From an uncultured Rickettsiales bacterium (lineage in GTDB: Bacteria; Pseudomonadota; Alphaproteobacteria; Rs-D84), in assembly GCA_900550565.1 (NCBI GenBank), contig URSG01000012.1, positions 1 through 26,594 on the forward strand: a stretch of DNA of 26,594 nt. Direction: 5' to 3'. The position numbers were made by a program, and so were the translations under genes. Of the stretch, positions 23,355-26,594 are shown one piece after another. Position 1 is the stretch's first letter; each line of letters starts with the position of its first letter. The notes under the pieces are model-generated. The model was not told the origin of the DNA and did no database searches. It saw only the letters and a program-made list of their open reading frames with translations.

Positions 23355-23382
23355 AAAACGCGCCATTTGGCGCGTTTTTTTT
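23355..23382 (+). terminator. Intrinsic terminator of the sec operon
   Basis: Stem CGCGCC (23359-23364) with GGCGCG (23369-23374) around an ATTT loop, flanked by an A-run and followed by eight T. It begins directly after the PAP2 stop and separates this operon from ftsK. The flanking A-run makes it workable in reverse too, but no reverse gene lies nearby. Confidence 0.92.
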
Positions 23383-23399
23383 ACCTTTTTTATTTATTT

Positions 23400-23405
23400 T
23401 ATGAT
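23400..23405 (+). promoter_or_regulatory. Possible -10 element of ftsK
   Basis: TATGAT (5 of 6 consensus) lies just before the two candidate ftsK starts, 23409 and 23418. The -35 position falls on the T-run of the preceding terminator (TTTTTT, 23377-23382, 17-base spacer). Transcription would begin near 23412, so translation from 23418 would use a leader of only about six bases. Confidence 0.35.
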
Positions 23406-23408
23406 AAA

Positions 23409-25679
23409 ATGCCAAGTATGGAAGGACAATCAAAATTTTTACCAGAACGCGTCACCGGCGCGTTAAAGAGTTTGGCGCGTCGCATCGCAGGTATTGCGGT
23501 TGTGGCATTGGGTGTGTGGGCGATATTTGCGCTGTTGTTTTTGAACCCATATCTGGACGGTTTTGCCACGGCCAGCACGCTGGGGACGCAATCGGTGATG
23601 GGAAATGTCGCGGCGTTTTTGCGCTATGCGATTGGGACGGTGCCGGCACTGTTTTTATTGCTGTGTATTGTGCGCGCAGGCTGTGTGCGCGTGGCAAATT
23701 GGGACGAACAAAATGCGCCTGAATATAATATGGTGCGGATATTTGTTGCGTTGTGTTTGGGGGTGGCGGCGTTCGGGTTGATTTTCCCGCGTGGGGCGTT
23801 TGGCGGATTGGCCGGGGCGATTGTTGCCAGTGACTTGGGCGCGCTGATTGGTGGCTGGAAAATACTGGTTGGGATTGTGGCGTTGGCCGGATTTTTGTTG
23901 TTGGGTGGAATGATTTTGCATATTCGTTGGTCACACGTTCGCGCAACATTGCGCACGGTGCGTCGCACGGTTGGCTGGATTATGACGGCGTTTCATCTGG
24001 TGCGACCGGCCGTGGCCGATGACGATGTGGCCGATGATGATTCAGATACAGACGGGGATACCGACGAACAAGAATACGCAGACGAAGACAGCGATGTGCC
24101 AGATGAAAAGCCTGTGCGCGCGGCGCGTGCCAGTCGCAACGTGGCGAAAAAGCCGTCGCGTCACGCAACATCTGGACGCGCAGACGCCACCCATCAATAT
24201 GAATTGCCAGACCCAGCGTTCGTAGAAAAATCAAATTTTGGTAAAAATGTTGTGACGCCTGATTTAAAGCGAAATGCCGCCGCGATGGAGGTTCACTTTG
24301 CCGAATACGGTGTCCACGGCAAGGTGGTTGGTATTCGTCCGGGGCCGATTGTCACACTGTATGAATTTATGCCAGACAGCGGAACGCGTATGGTTGATGT
24401 TAGCAAGACGGTCAAGGATATGACACGTGCGATGGCAACAGAAAACATACGTATTGCACATATCCCAGGAACCCAGTTGATTGGTGTTGAAATGGTGAAT
24501 CTGAAACGCCAGATGGTGCGTTTCCGTGGACTGATTGATAATGATACTTTCCGGACGTCAAAGTATAAAATACCGTTGGCGTTGGGTGTGGATATTGGCG
24601 GAAATCCGATGTATTTTGATTTGGCAAAGATGCCACACGTATTGATTGCTGGGCGTACGGGGTCTGGAAAATCTGTGTTTGTGCAATCAATTATTATGTC
24701 TATTTTATATCGCTATACGCCGGACAAGTGCAAATTGATGATAGTTGACCCAAAGGGTGTTGACTTTACGTTGTGGGACGATATTCCGCATTTGGTCACG
24801 CCTGTGATGAAGGACGCGAACGAGGCTGTAAATGGTCTGAAATGGTCTGTGCGCGAAATGGACGAACGGTACAAACGTCTGCAAATGTTGGGCGTTCAAA
24901 ATATCGTTGGGTATAACGAAGCCGTCGCCAAGAAACGTGCCGCCGGGGAAAAATTGACGCGCCAGGTTCCAGTTGGTACAGACGAAGAAACAGGGGAAAT
25001 GCTGTTTGAAACACAAGAAGTGGATTTGTCGGATATGCCATATCTGGTCATCATTGTGGACGAGGTGGCAGACCTGATGACGGTTGCGCGCAAAGACGTT
25101 GAATTGTGTCTGCAACGTATTGCGCAAAAGGCGCGCGCGGCCGGTATCCACCTGGTTATGGCGACCCAGCGTCCAGACGCAACGACAATCACTGGGGTTA
25201 TCAAGGCGAATTTCCCAATGCGTATTTCGTTCCAGGCGCGCAGTAATATTGACTCTATGACAACGCTGGGGGAAAAGGGTGCAGAAAACCTGTTGGCGTG
25301 TGGCGATATGCTGTTCAGCGAGGCTGGGCGCGCACCGGTTCGTATTCACGGCGCGTTTATTGAAAATACCGAAATCAATCGTGTGGCGGATTTCTTGCGT
25401 AGCCAGGGCGCGCCAGAATATGTCGCCGGTATCACAGATTCCACAGATGACAGTGGCGCGCCTGGGATTCCAGGGGTGGCACCATCGCGTGGCGAGAAAG
25501 ATGCGGATTTATATTCCCAGGCCAAGGAATGCGTCCTGCGCGATAAAAAACCAACGATTTCGTATATTCAGCGCAGATTGCAAATCGGATATAACAAGGC
25601 CGCCGGGTTTATGGAACGTATGGAACAAGAGGGTATTGTCAGCCCCCCAGACGCCAATAATAAACGACATATTTTATAG
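23409..25679 (+). CDS. ftsK: DNA translocase FtsK
   Basis: A septal DNA pump that clears chromosomes from the division site and activates XerCD at dif. It has 756 residues. The N-terminal membrane domain has about four helices (residues 20-190), followed by a short linker with a very acidic stretch (DDDVADDDSDTDGDTDE, about 200-217). The RecA-like motor has Walker A GRTGSGKS (415-422) and Walker B LVIIVDEVADLM (around residue 550). The C-terminal winged-helix gamma domain (about 695-756, SQAKECVLRDKKPTISYIQRRL to DANNKRHIL) reads KOPS and contacts XerD. ATG 23409 and ATG 23418 are both possible, and neither has a Shine-Dalgarno. Earlier in-frame starts lie inside the terminator. Confidence 0.97.
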   Translation: MPSMEGQSKFLPERVTGALKSLARRIAGIAVVALGVWAIFALLFLNPYLDGFATASTLGTQSVMGNVAAFLRYAIGTVPALFLLLCIVRAGCVRVANWDEQNAPEYNMVRIFVALCLGVAAFGLIFPRGAFGGLAGAIVASDLGALIGGWKILVGIVALAGFLLLGGMILHIRWSHVRATLRTVRRTVGWIMTAFHLVRPAVADDDVADDDSDTDGDTDEQEYADEDSDVPDEKPVRAARASRNVAKKPSRHATSGRADATHQYELPDPAFVEKSNFGKNVVTPDLKRNAAAMEVHFAEYGVHGKVVGIRPGPIVTLYEFMPDSGTRMVDVSKTVKDMTRAMATENIRIAHIPGTQLIGVEMVNLKRQMVRFRGLIDNDTFRTSKYKIPLALGVDIGGNPMYFDLAKMPHVLIAGRTGSGKSVFVQSIIMSILYRYTPDKCKLMIVDPKGVDFTLWDDIPHLVTPVMKDANEAVNGLKWSVREMDERYKRLQMLGVQNIVGYNEAVAKKRAAGEKLTRQVPVGTDEETGEMLFETQEVDLSDMPYLVIIVDEVADLMTVARKDVELCLQRIAQKARAAGIHLVMATQRPDATTITGVIKANFPMRISFQARSNIDSMTTLGEKGAENLLACGDMLFSEAGRAPVRIHGAFIENTEINRVADFLRSQGAPEYVAGITDSTDDSGAPGIPGVAPSRGEKDADLYSQAKECVLRDKKPTISYIQRRLQIGYNKAAGFMERMEQEGIVSPPDANNKRHIL

Positions 25680-25680
25680 T

Positions 25681-25710
25681 AAAAAATGCCGGCATTTGCC
25701 GGTGTTTTTT
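25681..25710 (+). terminator. Terminator of ftsK
   Basis: Stem CCGGC (25689-25693) with GCCGG (25698-25702) around an ATTT loop, extended by two wobble pairs and by A/T pairs between the flanking A-run and T-run. It starts immediately after the ftsK stop. The symmetrical flanks would let it act in both directions. Confidence 0.88.
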
Positions 25711-25734
25711 ATGCTTTTTTATATATGCGTTTTG

Positions 25735-25743
25735 TGATATAAT
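25735..25743 (+). promoter_or_regulatory. Extended -10 promoter of the outer-membrane protein gene
   Basis: TGATATAAT contains a perfect TATAAT with the TGn extension. A T-rich hexamer (TTTTTA, 25716-25721) lies 16 bases upstream as a poor -35. It would start transcription about 20 bases before the ATG at 25770, leaving the AAGGAG site (25757-25762) in the leader. Confidence 0.5.
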
Positions 25744-25769
25744 TTACGTAATTAAAAAGGAGTTTTTTT

Positions 25770-26594
25770 ATGAAAAAGCAAATGTCTTTGTTTATTTGGG
25801 CGGTTGCAATGCTGGGGATGAGTCCCGTTTTGGCGGCAACAAACACAGGTGCGCGTGCAGCGTCCAGTGTTGATTTTTCAAACCAGCCGGCATCGCGCGC
25901 ACGTACAAATGTGAATTATCAAAAATATCAGACACGGACAACAACGCGGACATACGACGCCAATGCGGCCAAGAATACTTATTATACCCAGCCACAGAAT
26001 CGCAGTGCGCTGTATAAACAGTATGACGCAGGTCGCACAACAACAAAAACAACAACGGTTCGCACATCGCGCGCGGATACATATCGCAGTGAATTAAAGC
26101 GTAAATATTTCTTGGCGCATCCATTCTTTCAGCCACTGGGGGGCAAGTTTGGTTCTATAACTGATTTGTCATACGGTATGAATTCATACGATATTAAACT
26201 GACGCCGTTGTCGGGTTATGCAATTTCTGACAGCAAGGCAAAATGGGACGGCAAACAGTTTTCTATCAAAGAAGATTTCAGTTATGGTATTACCGACCGT
26301 ATCGCAATCTTGGGTATGTTGCAGTATGACTTTGCAAAATATAAATTTGATTGGTCAACTGCGCCAGATGACAAAATGGACAACAATGATTTGAATCTGT
26401 TTGGACTGGGCGCACAGTGGCGTTTTGTTGACAATGAAAAATGGATTGCAACCGCGTCTGCGTATTACCAGCACCAGAAAGATATTTCAAATAATTTCAT
26501 TCTGGATTTAAAGGCTGGATACAAGGTTGCATCGTCAACAATTTATGGTTTGGTGCGCGGTTGGTATGTTGACCTGGACGGGAATTCATACGGC
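25770..26594 (+). CDS. Outer-membrane beta-barrel-type protein, 3' end outside the window
   Basis: The frame is open to the window end, and 275 residues are visible. It starts with a clear signal peptide (MKKQMSLFIWAVAMLGMSPVLA, cut before ATNTG). Next is a low-complexity periplasmic stretch rich in Thr, Arg, Tyr and Asn (about 25-115, with TRTTTRTY and RTTTKTTTVRTSR). From about residue 125 there are alternating polar/aromatic strands such as FGSITDLSYGMNSYDIKLTPLSGYAI, FSYGITDRIAILGMLQYDF and ASAYYQHQ, separated by polar turns, typical of outer-membrane porin-like barrels. The function is unknown. AAGGAG lies seven bases before the ATG, and an extended -10 precedes it. Confidence 0.8.
   Translation, partial: MKKQMSLFIWAVAMLGMSPVLAATNTGARAASSVDFSNQPASRARTNVNYQKYQTRTTTRTYDANAAKNTYYTQPQNRSALYKQYDAGRTTTKTTTVRTSRADTYRSELKRKYFLAHPFFQPLGGKFGSITDLSYGMNSYDIKLTPLSGYAISDSKAKWDGKQFSIKEDFSYGITDRIAILGMLQYDFAKYKFDWSTAPDDKMDNNDLNLFGLGAQWRFVDNEKWIATASAYYQHQKDISNNFILDLKAGYKVASSTIYGLVRGWYVDLDGNSYG

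Noticed and set aside
24705..25349. Long reverse frame opposite ftsK (also 4653-5288 reverse and 8661-9278 forward)
   Set aside because: These are antisense shadows of strongly supported genes, have no ribosome binding sites, and encode His/Arg/Cys-rich or low-complexity products without family resemblance.
1..26594. tRNA, rRNA, tmRNA, SRP RNA or 6S RNA genes
   Set aside because: I saw no cloverleaf-like sequence with a TTCGA-type arm and no rRNA-like stretch; the few intergenic regions are short and are explained by promoters, hairpins or the palindromic elements.

Overview
The window looks like a chromosomal segment of an alphaproteobacterium, probably from an uncultured, host-associated lineage. 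The evidence is a J-domain protein of the alphaproteobacterial type with an N-terminal Cys/His motif, a MutL carrying the endonuclease motif, a complete yajC-secD-secF set, LptG, and mid-range GC content with AT-rich intergenic regions. The host-associated part is inference. There are 25 protein genes, of which 23 are complete. No tRNA, rRNA, CRISPR array, transposase or prophage gene was seen. No gene-free stretch exceeds 300 bases; the longest is 11946-12202.

Left part (1-8197): the 3' part of an MFS transporter gene, then recA, then six glycosyltransferase-type genes packed between recA and typA. Three run forward behind recA (a capsule-synthesis-type enzyme and two tandem GT2 paralogues). 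Two overlapping genes run in reverse (a GT2-like protein with DCDEF and an RgpF-like protein). One GT61-type gene runs forward. This looks like a surface-glycan locus (LPS core, O-antigen or capsule) without its own sugar-nucleotide or export genes in view.

Middle (8202-13108): typA/bipA (reverse), an unrecognised 144-residue gene with the most consensus-like promoter in the window, serS (reverse, with a leader holding two hairpins, one terminator-like) and trxB. Bidirectional hairpins separate most convergent genes. Between trxB and the convergent J-protein gene lie two tandem palindromic elements of about 105 bp, whose outer arm includes the last codons of trxB.

Reverse operon (15896-13319): lptG, a 45-residue single-pass membrane protein, xerD and the J-domain protein. 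The last three are joined by 4-base ATGA overlaps. It is transcribed divergently from greA-mutL, and the two inferred promoters share one palindromic -35 hexamer (TTGCAA).

Right part (15994-26594): greA, mutL, then yajC-secD-secF, a secreted S41/PDZ protein that lacks both residues of the catalytic Ser/Lys dyad, a PAP2 phosphatase, a strong terminator, ftsK, another hairpin, and the start of an outer-membrane beta-barrel-type protein cut by the window end. XerD and FtsK, partners in chromosome dimer resolution, are both encoded here, but no convincing dif site was found. The most interesting points are the palindromic elements, the inactive-looking S41 protein in the sec operon, the coupled 45-residue membrane protein, the shared -35 element and the serS leader.
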